From contig NZ_CP116256.1 in assembly GCF_027947575.1 (NCBI RefSeq), positions 1,550,001-1,614,000 on the forward strand: DNA of 64,000 nucleotides, given 5' to 3'. The notes under the pieces are model-generated. The model saw only the letters and a program-made list of their open reading frames with translations. It did not search any database and was not told where the DNA came from. Positions 49,453-58,506 of this stretch are shown one piece after another (position 1 is the first letter of the stretch; each line of letters begins with the position of its first letter). Both the position numbers and the translations under genes were made by a program. Source of the DNA: Streptomyces rubrogriseus. GTDB lineage: Bacteria > Actinomycetota > Actinomycetes > Streptomycetales > Streptomycetaceae.

Positions 49453-49481
49453 TTGACGCGCAAGCGCTTCGATTCTAGGTT
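49453..49481 (+). promoter_or_regulatory. Promoter of the arabinanase gene with LacI-type operator
   Basis: TTGACG (49453-49458), 17 bases, TAGGTT (49476-49481), with CAAGCGCTTC (49461-49470) in the spacer. From CATTGACG through the GTTCC after the -10 it matches the importer promoter at 38700 in nearly every position except the five bases after the operator. Downstream, GTTCGAGAT (49516-49524) inverts the ATCTCGAAC of the IclR promoter. Confidence 0.7.
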
Positions 49482-49546
49482 CCGTCACTGCGCCACGTCC
49501 GACATCACGAATGTTGTTCGAGATTCCGACCAGACAGGAGTCCCCC

Positions 49547-50515
49547 ATGCGTCGCAGACGAGCCGCACTCCTCGCGCTCCCCGCCGCCGCACTGCTCGCC
49601 CTCGTCCCCTCCACGGCGTCGGCCTACCCGAACCCCGGCCGGGTCACCGGCTCCGTCGTCACCCACGACCCGACCATGATCCGCACCTCGTCCGGGCAGT
49701 ACCGGCTCTACGCCACCGGCGGCGGCATCAGCAGCAAGGCGTCCTCGGACCGCACCGCCTTCTCCGCGGGCGCCGACGCCTTCGGCTCCCGGCCCGGCTG
49801 GTGGTCGCGGTACTCGTCCGTCCCGGAGGCCTGGGCACCGGACATCTCGTACCACGGCGGCAAGTACCTCATGTACTACTCCGTCTCGTCCTTCGGCTCC
49901 AACACCTCCGCCATCGGTCTCGCCGGCTCCACCACCGCGGCACCGGGCAGCTGGAGCGACTACGGCATCGTCTACACGTCCGACTCCGCCGACGACTACA
50001 ACGCCATCGACCCGAACCTCTTCGTCGACGACGACGGCAAGTGGTGGCTGTCCTTCGGCAGTTGGTGGACCGGCATCAAGATGATCCGGATCGACCCGGC
50101 CACCGGAAAGCAGCTCGCCTCCGACACCGCCCGCCGCTCCCTCGCCTCCCGCCCGACCGGCACCAAGGCCGTCGAGGCGCCGTACGTCGTCAAGCGGAAC
50201 GGGTACTACTACCTCTTCGCCTCCTACGACACCTGCTGCGCAGGCACCGGCTCCACCTACAAGGTGAAGGTCGGCCGGGCGACGAGCGTCACCGGGCCCT
50301 ACCGGGACCGGAACGGCGTCGCGATGACGGCGGGCGGCGGGACGCCGGTGCTGGAGTCGCACGGCAGCGTCATCGGCCCCGGCGGACAGTCGATCATGAA
50401 CGACGTGGACGGCGACCTGATCGTCTACCACTACTACGACGGCAACGACAACGGCACGCCCAAGCTCGGCATCAACCTCCTGGACTGGAGCAGCGGCTGG
50501 CCCGTGGCGTACTGA
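49547..50515 (+). CDS. Secreted endo-1,5-alpha-L-arabinanase, GH43
   Basis: A 322-residue exported enzyme: Sec signal MRRRRAALLALPAAALLALV, cleavage near ASAYP, and a five-bladed GH43 propeller. The base Asp is in 'VVTHDPTMIRT', the pKa-tuning Asp in 'YNAIDPNLFVDD' and the acid Glu in 'KAVEAPYVVKRNG'. These are in the order expected for arabinan endo-1,5-alpha-L-arabinosidases. It would cut arabinan outside the cell, giving oligosaccharides for the ABC importer and GH51 enzyme at 38788-43490. A shared promoter with LacI-type site supports joint control. The ATG at 49547 follows AGGAG. Confidence 0.93.
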   Translation: MRRRRAALLALPAAALLALVPSTASAYPNPGRVTGSVVTHDPTMIRTSSGQYRLYATGGGISSKASSDRTAFSAGADAFGSRPGWWSRYSSVPEAWAPDISYHGGKYLMYYSVSSFGSNTSAIGLAGSTTAAPGSWSDYGIVYTSDSADDYNAIDPNLFVDDDGKWWLSFGSWWTGIKMIRIDPATGKQLASDTARRSLASRPTGTKAVEAPYVVKRNGYYYLFASYDTCCAGTGSTYKVKVGRATSVTGPYRDRNGVAMTAGGGTPVLESHGSVIGPGGQSIMNDVDGDLIVYHYYDGNDNGTPKLGINLLDWSSGWPVAY

Positions 50516-50550
50516 GCCGCCGGCCGGTGCGCGCGCCGGGGCCCCGGTCG

Positions 50551-51762
50551 TCACTCCGGGTCGCCGTGGCCCCGCAGGTGCAGCGAGCGGAGGGCCACCT
50601 CGATGGCGAAGCGGTGGTCGGGGTCGGCGAGCCGGTCGCCCAGGTAGGCGTCCAGCGTCCGCAGGCGGTAGCGGACGGTCTGCGCGTGCACGCCCAGCAT
50701 CTCGCCGACCTGCTCCGCCGGTGCCCGGGTGGACACGTGCACGCGCAGGGTCTCCACCAGCCGGTCGCGCCGCCTGGCCGGCAACTCGTCGAGCGGGGCC
50801 AGTTCACGGGCCGCGACCCGGTCGACCAGGGCCGAGTCGGACAGCAGCCACAGGGTCGTCAGGTGGTCCTCGCAGCGGATCAGCGGGGCGTCGGGTATGA
50901 CATCGTCGTCAACGAGCTGCAGCACGCGGCGGGCCCAGCGGACGGAGTCGGCGGCCTGGCCGACCGGCACGGTAAGACCGACGGCGGCGCGGGTGCCGGC
51001 CAGGGCCGTGCGGATCATGTCGAGGCGGGCGGGGGTGAGGTCCCCGGGCACCAGCAGGTGCGGCTGCGGTATGTCGAGGTCGGCGAGGACGTCCCGGTCG
51101 AGCGCCGCCTGGATGTGCTCCGGCGCCGGAGACTGCAGCGCGACCAGGAAGCAGGACCGGGGCAGCTCCCAGGCGGCGGCCTTGCACAGTTCGGAGACGG
51201 CCGTCCGGGGCAGCGGCGAGGCGGCGAGCAGGAAGTGCAGTAACTGTCTTCGTAACGCGGACTCCTCGGACGCGGCCCGTTCCCGGACCTCCGCGTATCC
51301 CTCGCGGGTGATCGCCTCCAGCTCCTCGACGTAGGCGAAGAGGGCGTCGGCGAAGGCGAGGATCAGCGCGGGGGAGAGGCTGTACTGCCGGCCCAGCGTC
51401 TTGGCCCGGCGCAGCGCGATGCGGGCGCCGAGCCGGTAGGCCCCTTGCAGGACCTCCAGGTCGCGGCCCTCGTAGGCCTCCACCCGGCCGAACCTGCGCA
51501 GCAGTTCGTCCCGCAGCTCCGAACTGCTGGAGGGGTCGGCCACCCGGTCCACGAAGGCGGTCAGCGCCTGCTCGACGCCCTGGCGGATCGCGTCCCCGTC
51601 CGGGCCGTTGAGCAGCCTGCCGTACACCGGATAGCTGCGGGTGACCTCGGTGCGTATCTCGTTCAGCAGCCCCGGCAGCAGCGGACGCATGAAGGCCGCG
51701 AACTTCTTGGGCAGGGGGTCGAGCGGTTCACCGAGCACCGAAGGACGCGCGATTGAGGGCAT
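50551..51762 (-). CDS. PucR-family transcriptional regulator with two TTA codons
   Basis: The 403-residue protein ends with the PucR helix-turn-helix 'AEQVGEMLGVHAQTVRYRL' (about residues 350-390), preceded by a CdaR-type sensor region ('GLTVPVGQAADSVRWARRVL'). The first 130 residues are helical ('RYRLG..' and 'AFVDRVADPSSSSELRDELL'). Leu170 and Leu174 are TTA codons (plus-strand bases 51253-51255 and 51241-51243), so it should be made only when the bldA tRNA is present. It lies directly downstream of the three-gene secreted-protein operon, on the same strand, with 184 bases between, and is the best candidate regulator for it. Confidence 0.88.
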   Translation of the reverse strand: MPSIARPSVLGEPLDPLPKKFAAFMRPLLPGLLNEIRTEVTRSYPVYGRLLNGPDGDAIRQGVEQALTAFVDRVADPSSSSELRDELLRRFGRVEAYEGRDLEVLQGAYRLGARIALRRAKTLGRQYSLSPALILAFADALFAYVEELEAITREGYAEVRERAASEESALRRQLLHFLLAASPLPRTAVSELCKAAAWELPRSCFLVALQSPAPEHIQAALDRDVLADLDIPQPHLLVPGDLTPARLDMIRTALAGTRAAVGLTVPVGQAADSVRWARRVLQLVDDDVIPDAPLIRCEDHLTTLWLLSDSALVDRVAARELAPLDELPARRRDRLVETLRVHVSTRAPAEQVGEMLGVHAQTVRYRLRTLDAYLGDRLADPDHRFAIEVALRSLHLRGHGDPE

Positions 51763-51946
51763 GAGTGATCCCTTGCCGTCGACATGTCCGGTGGGGTGGG
51801 CCGACCGGGCGCCGCCCTCGGTGGGTGGAGCCCGGACCGGTCCACTGGGCGTTCACCGGTCTGGCAGAGCTGAAGGTAAATCAACTTTGTTGTGTTGTAC
51901 ATCTCTTGGGGAGGAATCGTGTCCCGGTTGTGTGTGCCTTTGGCTG

Positions 51947-52888
51947 TTACTCGACGGCCGAGTGCCAGTTCTCGGCCAGGACCTTGCCGGCGTCGGGGAC
52001 GACGGTCCCGGGTGCGTTGAGTCCGGTGAGGTGGGTCCGGGTGTCGTTCAGGGTGACACTGTTGTTCCCGGCGGCGGAGGGCAGCCCGGTCTTCGCGTTC
52101 ACCGCGAGGTTGATCAGACCGACGTTCAGGCCGCAGCCGGTGGCGCCGGGCACCGCGAAGGTGCTGTCGTTCTGGGTGGCGCCGGTGAGGTTGATCCGGC
52201 TCATCTCGCCGGCCGGGTCCGCGGTGCCGTCGCCCTGGAAGAAGGTCATGCCGAACTCGGGGTAGTCGCGGTTCTCCGGGCGCAGCACGATCGGGTTGGC
52301 GGCCGTCCCGATGTAGCACTTGTCGCCGAGCAGCGGGTTCTCCAGGTGGATGCGGACCGGCAGGGCGACGATCGGCATGTCGGTGAGGACGCCCGCGGTC
52401 TGGTCGAAGGCGTAGGGCGCGCCGACCGACTCCATGGTCGCGGTGATCTTGTTGAGACTGGAGTTCTCCAGCGACTTGCAGATGCCCGTGATGACGAATA
52501 TGTCGCTCGGGCACATCAGGCCGAGCAGTCCGCCGGGCACGGCGGCGGGCTCGGCGACCAGCGCGCCGGAGGCGGGGGCGACCACGCTGCTGGTGCCGTC
52601 CGCGTTCTGGACCACGCCCATCTGCAGGTTGGTCCTGCCGGTCGTCACGGTGGTGTCGCCCAGCTTGATGGTGCCGCTCGCCGAGGTGGACACCACACAC
52701 TGCGGGGTCTTCTCGAAGCCGTCGGCCGCCAGCATCGCCGGGGCGTCCACGGGGCAGCGGGTGAAGGGGGCCCACTCGCCGTTCAGCGCGGGTTCGGCGG
52801 CGGTCGCCGTGCCCAGGGAGGCGAAGGCGCCGAGCGCGGTCAGCGCGGACACGGTGGCGAGCCGGGTGCGGGTGGAGATCCGGGGCAT
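51947..52888 (-). CDS. Secreted protein of unknown function
   Basis: A 313-residue exported protein with signal MPRISTRTRLATVSALTALG, cleavage near ATAAEP. The mature protein is beta-rich and Gly/Ala/Asn-rich, with five or six cysteines ('FTRCPVD', 'TPQCVVS', 'LMCPSD', 'GICKS', 'KCYIG', 'TGCGL') likely in disulphides. It has no motif I recognise. Good ribosome site GGAAGG before the ATG. It is the third gene of an operon with two other secreted proteins (34-base gap), and is followed by the PucR regulator gene. Surface or extracellular role inferred. Confidence 0.8.
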   Translation of the reverse strand: MPRISTRTRLATVSALTALGAFASLGTATAAEPALNGEWAPFTRCPVDAPAMLAADGFEKTPQCVVSTSASGTIKLGDTTVTTGRTNLQMGVVQNADGTSSVVAPASGALVAEPAAVPGGLLGLMCPSDIFVITGICKSLENSSLNKITATMESVGAPYAFDQTAGVLTDMPIVALPVRIHLENPLLGDKCYIGTAANPIVLRPENRDYPEFGMTFFQGDGTADPAGEMSRINLTGATQNDSTFAVPGATGCGLNVGLINLAVNAKTGLPSAAGNNSVTLNDTRTHLTGLNAPGTVVPDAGKVLAENWHSAVE

Positions 52889-52922
52889 GGTGGTGGCCTT
52901 CCGTGGAGGTGTGAGACAGGGA

Positions 52923-54521
52923 TCAGCGCTCGGCGACGGGGATCTCGTAGGGCTGGAGGTCCTCGGTGCACTGGCCTTCGTTCTCAGGGCTCGGGAAGAC
53001 GGGGGCGGCGATCGCGCACGTCTGGCCCTGGACCTGCTTGATGTAGTTGCCCGGACCCGAGACGGAGGCGGTGAGCAGGCGGTCGAGGTCCTCGCCGTCG
53101 CTGCCGCAGCCGGTGAAGGCGGGGATGGTCGCCTCGCCGGACAGCGCGCCGCCGCTCAGGAGCAGGTAGCCGGTGGCAGGCAGGCCGATGATCTGCTCGC
53201 CCCGGCCGTAGAGCACCAGGTGGTCGCCGGGGAAGTTCGCGGGGTCCGGGTCCTCGGAGGTGAGGGACGTCTCGGTCCGGCACCCGGAACCGACGTCCAG
53301 GGGTGTTCCGTTGACCTCGAGGTCCAGCACGTGCAGGACCAGCGGGGCCCGGACGTAGGTGTCGGTGATCGTGGTGAAGTCGGACAGCCGTATCTTCATG
53401 CGCGAGTCGATCCGCATGGTTCCCGTCTGCTCCAGCACCATGGTGGCCTTCACCGGGGCGAAGTCGAAGGACAGGAACGTCGCTTCGAAGGGCGGGGTCT
53501 GCTTGCGCTCCAGGTAGTGGAAGTTCGCGTACGACAGGGTGTCGAAGATCAGGTACTCCGGATCCGGCGGGCCCGGCACGGGCAGCCCCTGCTCGATCAG
53601 CACGCAGGACGGCGGGAGGTACGCGGCGCCCTTCATCTTCTTCACGTTGGCGTAGCCGGTGACATAGGCGTTGAGCGACACGTCCGTGGGCGGGTGCTGC
53701 TCGTCGTAGCGGCAGGGCGGGACGTCGTCGCGGTCAGCGGCGGCGCCAGGGGTGTTCTCCAGCACCTCGGGCGAGAGCTCGGACTGCCGTTCCGGCCGTC
53801 GGTCCCCCGGTCCGTCCGGCCGTCCGCCGTCCGGCGCCCCGGAGGACTCGGCCGGTCCCGGCGAGGACGGCGAATCGCCGGGTGCCTGTTCGCCCGCCCC
53901 GACCGGCACGGTGGCCAGCAGCCCCTGCTCCGGCGCGTCCTCGGCGAGGGCGCAGTCGACGGTCAGCGAGCCTGGGTCCGCGGCGGCCGGGTCCGCCGCC
54001 CCGAGCGCCAGGTCGATCGAGAGGGCGCCCGCGGAGAACGTCAGGTCGCCGTCGCTCCGGCCGGCCACCGAGGGGACGTCTCCCCGCGTCACCAGCGTCA
54101 GCGGTCCCGACCCGGGCAGCGCGACGGGATCGGCGCCGCCCCGCCAGGTCGCCGCGGCCGTGGCCGTGTTCTGGGCGACGCCGACGGCGAGCCGGGTGGC
54201 CGCCCGTACCTCGGCCGCGTCGCGCGCGGTGAGGTCCGCCACCGCCTCCGCCGGGAGTTCGACGGTGGTGGTGACGCCGGACGGCGTGAACGCCTCGCCC
54301 GCCACGGCCCGTTCGGGGAACTCCGCCGAGACCCGCACCGTCGCGGGCAGCTGCCCCGAGGGGAGGGTGCAGACGTAGGGGAGTTCGGCCTCGACCTCCT
54401 GGGTGCCCGAGGCCGAGGCGGTGGTCGGGACCAGGGCGGCGAGCACGACGAACGCGGCGATCGACGTGGTCCGGGCACGGGCCCGGGACGGCCGCGGGGC
54501 GGCGGCTGGCGTGGCTTTCAT
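52923..54521 (-). CDS. Secreted two-part protein with DUF6801-like N-terminal domain
   Basis: The 532-residue protein has a signal 'TTSIAAFVVLAALVPTTASAS', a DUF6801-like domain (about 45-205: 'VEAELPYVCTLPSGQLPATV', 'PVALPGSGPLTLVTRG'), a Pro/Gly/Ser/Glu/Asp linker (about 215-285), and a C-terminal domain that contains 'YLPPSCVLIEQGLPVPG' and 'ATIPAFTGCGSDGEDLDRLL'. The final domain resembles in style the product of the next gene (Cys-bounded beta strands). Start chosen at the ATG ending at 54521 with GGAG just before it. It is the middle gene of the secreted operon. DUF6801 proteins are known from actinomycetes but have no assigned function. Confidence 0.8.
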   Translation of the reverse strand: MKATPAAAPRPSRARARTTSIAAFVVLAALVPTTASASGTQEVEAELPYVCTLPSGQLPATVRVSAEFPERAVAGEAFTPSGVTTTVELPAEAVADLTARDAAEVRAATRLAVGVAQNTATAAATWRGGADPVALPGSGPLTLVTRGDVPSVAGRSDGDLTFSAGALSIDLALGAADPAAADPGSLTVDCALAEDAPEQGLLATVPVGAGEQAPGDSPSSPGPAESSGAPDGGRPDGPGDRRPERQSELSPEVLENTPGAAADRDDVPPCRYDEQHPPTDVSLNAYVTGYANVKKMKGAAYLPPSCVLIEQGLPVPGPPDPEYLIFDTLSYANFHYLERKQTPPFEATFLSFDFAPVKATMVLEQTGTMRIDSRMKIRLSDFTTITDTYVRAPLVLHVLDLEVNGTPLDVGSGCRTETSLTSEDPDPANFPGDHLVLYGRGEQIIGLPATGYLLLSGGALSGEATIPAFTGCGSDGEDLDRLLTASVSGPGNYIKQVQGQTCAIAAPVFPSPENEGQCTEDLQPYEIPVAER

Positions 54522-54635
54522 GCGACTCCGCTCGGATGGCTCGGACGGGGCGCGCCGGTCTGCTCGGGCGCGCGGCACGGGGCCCGCGAACGCCCGGCCG
54601 GGGTACCGGCCGGGCGGGCGGGGCTGGTCGGCGGC

Positions 54636-55406
<771 letters not shown>

Positions 55407-55792
55407 TTAGTCATCCGATGCCAAGGTCGAAGCGTTCGGCTCGCGGTGCTCCTGCTCCGTCACCGTCCCATGCGAGAGGGTTCAGATACTCACTCGATGA
55501 CAAGTAGCCGGCGGGTTCTTGTGCCTTCCCTGACAGGTTCCGGATGGCCGAAGTCGGTATCCCGGAAAACTCCGGACCCGGTGTTGCCCGCCGAGGTTAC
55601 TCGGCCGTAACGTGCCGGTGCGGTGCTCGGTTCCAGGTCGGTGGCCCCCGTCGGCCGGAGCCATGGCGGACGCGTTCTGGCCCACCCTCCATCGGGCCCG
55701 GGTGTCCGCCGGCGGGGTCCCGCGGGATCCACACCCCCCGGAACCGCGAGACCCTGCCCTGTCTCCCCGGAGACAAGTGCGGGGCGGCGAGG

Positions 55793-55876
55793 TTGTCAGC
55801 ACGGTGACAAGTTCGGCGGGGGTGCCGAAGATCCGTGCCGCACCCGTTGTCAGTGCGCTTCGGGCCGACTTAACGT
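55793..55876 (+). promoter_or_regulatory. Candidate mce operon promoter and operator
   Basis: TTGTCA (55847-55852) and TAACGT (55871-55876) have an 18-base spacing and lie 45 bases before the mkl start. The dyad TTGTCA-6-TGACAA (55793-55810) lies just upstream, and the right position and shared hexamer suggest an operator. No TSS evidence. Confidence 0.45.
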
Positions 55877-55920
55877 GCGGGCCCGCAGCGCGTATCCGAT
55901 TGGCGTCCGCTGGAGGTGAT

Positions 55921-56931
55921 ATGGGAATCGAAGTAGTGGTCGAGGGCCTGACCAAGTCCTTCGGTAAGCAGAGCATCTGGCGGGACGTGTCACTCACTCT
56001 TCCGGCGGGAGAGGTCAGCGTGATGCTGGGCCCGTCCGGAACCGGTAAGACCGTTTTCCTGAAGTCGCTCATCGGGCTGCTCAAACCCGAGAAGGGCCGT
56101 GTCCTCATCAACGGGGTGGACATGGTGAACAGTCCGGAAAGGGACATCTACGAGACCCGGAAACTGTTCGGTCTCATGTTCCAGGACGGCGCCCTCTTCG
56201 GGTCCATGTCGCTTTTCGACAACATCGCCTTCCCGCTGCGCGAACACACCCGCAAGAAGGAGTCCGAGATCCGCCGCATCGTCATGGAGCGGATCGAGGT
56301 CGTCGGGCTGCTGGGCGCGGAGGGAAAGCTGCCGGGAGAGATCAGCGGAGGCATGCGCAAGCGGGCGGGACTGGCCCGCGCGCTCGTCCTCGACCCGCAG
56401 ATCATCCTCTGCGACGAACCGGACTCCGGTCTCGACCCGGTCCGCACCGCCTACATCTCCCAGCTGCTGATCGACCTGAACGCGCAGCTCGACGCGACGA
56501 TGCTGATCGTCACCCACAACCTCGACATCGCGGCCACCGTGCCGGACAACATGGGGATGCTCTTCCTGCGCCAACTCGTCACCTTCGGCCCGCGCGAGGT
56601 GCTGCTCACCAGTGACGAGCCGGTCGTGGCCCAGTTCCTGGGCGGCCGGCGCGAGGGGCCCATCGGGATGTCCGAGGAGAAGGACGCGGCCACCCTCGCC
56701 GCCGAGGCGGACGCCGCCCCCGCGGCCCCGGCCGGCCCCCGCGTGATCGTCCCGCAGCTGGAGCCCTCGCCCGGCATGCCGCCGCGTCAGGCCGTCGTCC
56801 GCCGCCGTGAGCGAGTCATGGGCATGCTCGACTCGTTGCCGCCCGCCGCACGGTCCGCCATCCGGGACACCTACGCGAAGAGTTCCGAGGCGGCCACCCT
56901 GCCGATGCCCACCGCCGGGAGCGGCGCGTGA
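55921..56931 (+). CDS. mkl: Mce/Mla-type ABC transporter ATPase
   Basis: A 336-residue ATPase that powers mce lipid import. Walker A GPSGTGKTVFLKSL (near residue 38), Q-loop 'GLMFQDGALFGSM', signature 'EISGGMRKRAGLARAL' and Walker B 'IILCDEPDSGLDP' are intact; the 'GGMRKRAG' form is that of MlaF/MceG. A C-terminal tail of about 90 residues extends beyond the usual ATPase end, with a conserved-looking 'ERVMGMLDSLPPAARSAI'. The ATG follows GGAGGTGAT. Its stop overlaps the GTG of the first permease. Having the ATPase in the operon is typical of Streptomyces, whereas mycobacteria keep mceG elsewhere. Confidence 0.92.
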   Translation: MGIEVVVEGLTKSFGKQSIWRDVSLTLPAGEVSVMLGPSGTGKTVFLKSLIGLLKPEKGRVLINGVDMVNSPERDIYETRKLFGLMFQDGALFGSMSLFDNIAFPLREHTRKKESEIRRIVMERIEVVGLLGAEGKLPGEISGGMRKRAGLARALVLDPQIILCDEPDSGLDPVRTAYISQLLIDLNAQLDATMLIVTHNLDIAATVPDNMGMLFLRQLVTFGPREVLLTSDEPVVAQFLGGRREGPIGMSEEKDAATLAAEADAAPAAPAGPRVIVPQLEPSPGMPPRQAVVRRRERVMGMLDSLPPAARSAIRDTYAKSSEAATLPMPTAGSGA

Positions 56932-57692
56932 TCACCGGCGCGCTGCGGCAGACCGGGCGGCTCTTCGCGCTCGCGGCGGAAGTCGTGCGGGCCGTGTTCC
57001 GAAGACCCTTCCAGTTCCGCGAGTTCGTCGAGCAGTTCTGGTTCGTCGCCAGCGTGACCATCCTGCCCGCCGCCCTGGTCTCGATCCCCTTCGGAGCCGT
57101 CATCGCGCTCCAGGTCGGCTCCCTGACCGAGCAGCTCGGCGCCCAGTCGTTCACCGGCGGCGCCAGCGTCCTCGCCGTCGTCCAGCAGGCCAGCCCGCTC
57201 ATCGTCGCGCTGCTCATCGCGGGCGCCGGCGGCTCGGCCATCTGCGCCGACCTCGGCTCCCGCAAGATCCGCGAGGAACTCGACGCCATGGAGGTCATGG
57301 GCGTCTCCCCGGTGCAGCGGCTGGTCGTGCCCCGGGTGCTGGCCGCGATGGGCGTCGCGGTCCTGCTCAACGGCCTGGTCTCGGTCGTCGGCATCCTCGG
57401 CGGCTACTTCTTCAACGTCATCATGCAGGGCGGCACCCCCGGCGCGTACCTCTCCAGCTTCTCCGCCCTCGCCCAGCTGCCCGACCTCTACATCAGCGAA
57501 CTCAAGGCGCTGGTCTTCGGGTTCATCGCGGGCATCGTCGCCGCCTACCGGGGACTCAACCCGCGCGGCGGCCCCAAGGGCGTCGGCGACGCCGTCAACC
57601 AGTCCGTCGTCATCACCTTCCTCCTGCTCTTCTTCGTCAACATGGTGATGACGGCCGTCTACCTCCAGATCGTCCCGCCGAAGGGAGGCTGA
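56928..57692 (+). CDS. yrbEA: MlaE/YrbE-family permease, first
   Basis: A 254-residue permease with five to six helices and the MlaE pattern: 'QFREFVEQFWFVASVTILPA', 'LIVALLIAGAGGSAICADLG', and the coupling segment 'SRKIREELDAMEVMGVSPVQ'. It contacts the ATPase through the latter. The GTG start overlaps the mkl stop (GTGA). It forms the channel with the next gene for lipid or sterol movement delivered by the Mce proteins. Confidence 0.92.
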   Translation: MITGALRQTGRLFALAAEVVRAVFRRPFQFREFVEQFWFVASVTILPAALVSIPFGAVIALQVGSLTEQLGAQSFTGGASVLAVVQQASPLIVALLIAGAGGSAICADLGSRKIREELDAMEVMGVSPVQRLVVPRVLAAMGVAVLLNGLVSVVGILGGYFFNVIMQGGTPGAYLSSFSALAQLPDLYISELKALVFGFIAGIVAAYRGLNPRGGPKGVGDAVNQSVVITFLLLFFVNMVMTAVYLQIVPPKGG

Positions 57693-57698
57693 GGTCCG

Positions 57699-58505
57699 AT
57701 GGCCTCCCCGCTCGTCTGGCTCGACCGCTCCGGCGACCAACTGCTCTTCTACGTCCGGGCCCTGCTGTGGGTCCCGCGGACCCTGCGCCGCTACCTCAAG
57801 GAGGTGCAGCGCCTCCTCGCGGAGGTGGCCTTCGGCTCCGGCGGCCTCGGCGTCATCGGCGGCACCATCGGCGTGATGATCGCGATGACGCTCTTCACCG
57901 GAACCGTCGTCGGAATCCAGGGCTACGCCGCCCTCGACCAGATCGGCACGTCGGCGTTCACCGGATTCGTCTCCGCCTACTTCAACACCCGCGAGATCGC
58001 GCCCCTCGTCGCCGGACTCGCCCTCTCCGCGACCGTCGGGGCCGGCTTCACCGCCCAGCTCGGCGCGATGCGCATCAACGAGGAGGTCGACGCGCTGGAA
58101 GGCATGGGCATCCGCTCCATGCCCTACCTCGTCACCACCCGCATCATCGCCGGCGTCGTCGCCATCATCCCGCTCTACGCGATCGGGCTGCTCTCCTCCT
58201 TCCTCGCCTCCCGCTACGTGACCGTCCTGTTCAACGGGCAGTCCCGCGGCACCTACGACCACTACTTCAACCTCTTCCTCTCCCCGACGGACGTGCTGCT
58301 CTCCGTCCTGAAGGTGCTGATCTTCAGCGTGATGGTGATCGTCGCCCACTGCTACTACGGCTACCGCGCCTCCGGCGGCCCGGCCGGTGTCGGCGTCGCC
58401 GTCGGCCGGTCGGTGCGCAACGCCATCGTGCTGATCAGCGTCACCGACTTCTTCCTTTCGCTGGCCCTGTGGGGCGCGACCACGACCGTGAAGGTGGCGG
58501 GGTGA
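57699..58505 (+). CDS. yrbEB: MlaE/YrbE-family permease, second
   Basis: A 268-residue permease with the same fold: 'GVIGGTIGVMIAMTLFTGTV', 'LVAGLALSATVGAGFTAQLG' and coupling 'MRINEEVDALEGMGIRSMPY'. It follows the first permease by six bases and is one base before the first mce gene, so all are translated as a unit. Together they make the heterodimeric membrane part of the importer. Confidence 0.92.
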   Translation: MASPLVWLDRSGDQLLFYVRALLWVPRTLRRYLKEVQRLLAEVAFGSGGLGVIGGTIGVMIAMTLFTGTVVGIQGYAALDQIGTSAFTGFVSAYFNTREIAPLVAGLALSATVGAGFTAQLGAMRINEEVDALEGMGIRSMPYLVTTRIIAGVVAIIPLYAIGLLSSFLASRYVTVLFNGQSRGTYDHYFNLFLSPTDVLLSVLKVLIFSVMVIVAHCYYGYRASGGPAGVGVAVGRSVRNAIVLISVTDFFLSLALWGATTTVKVAG

Positions 58506-58506
58506 G

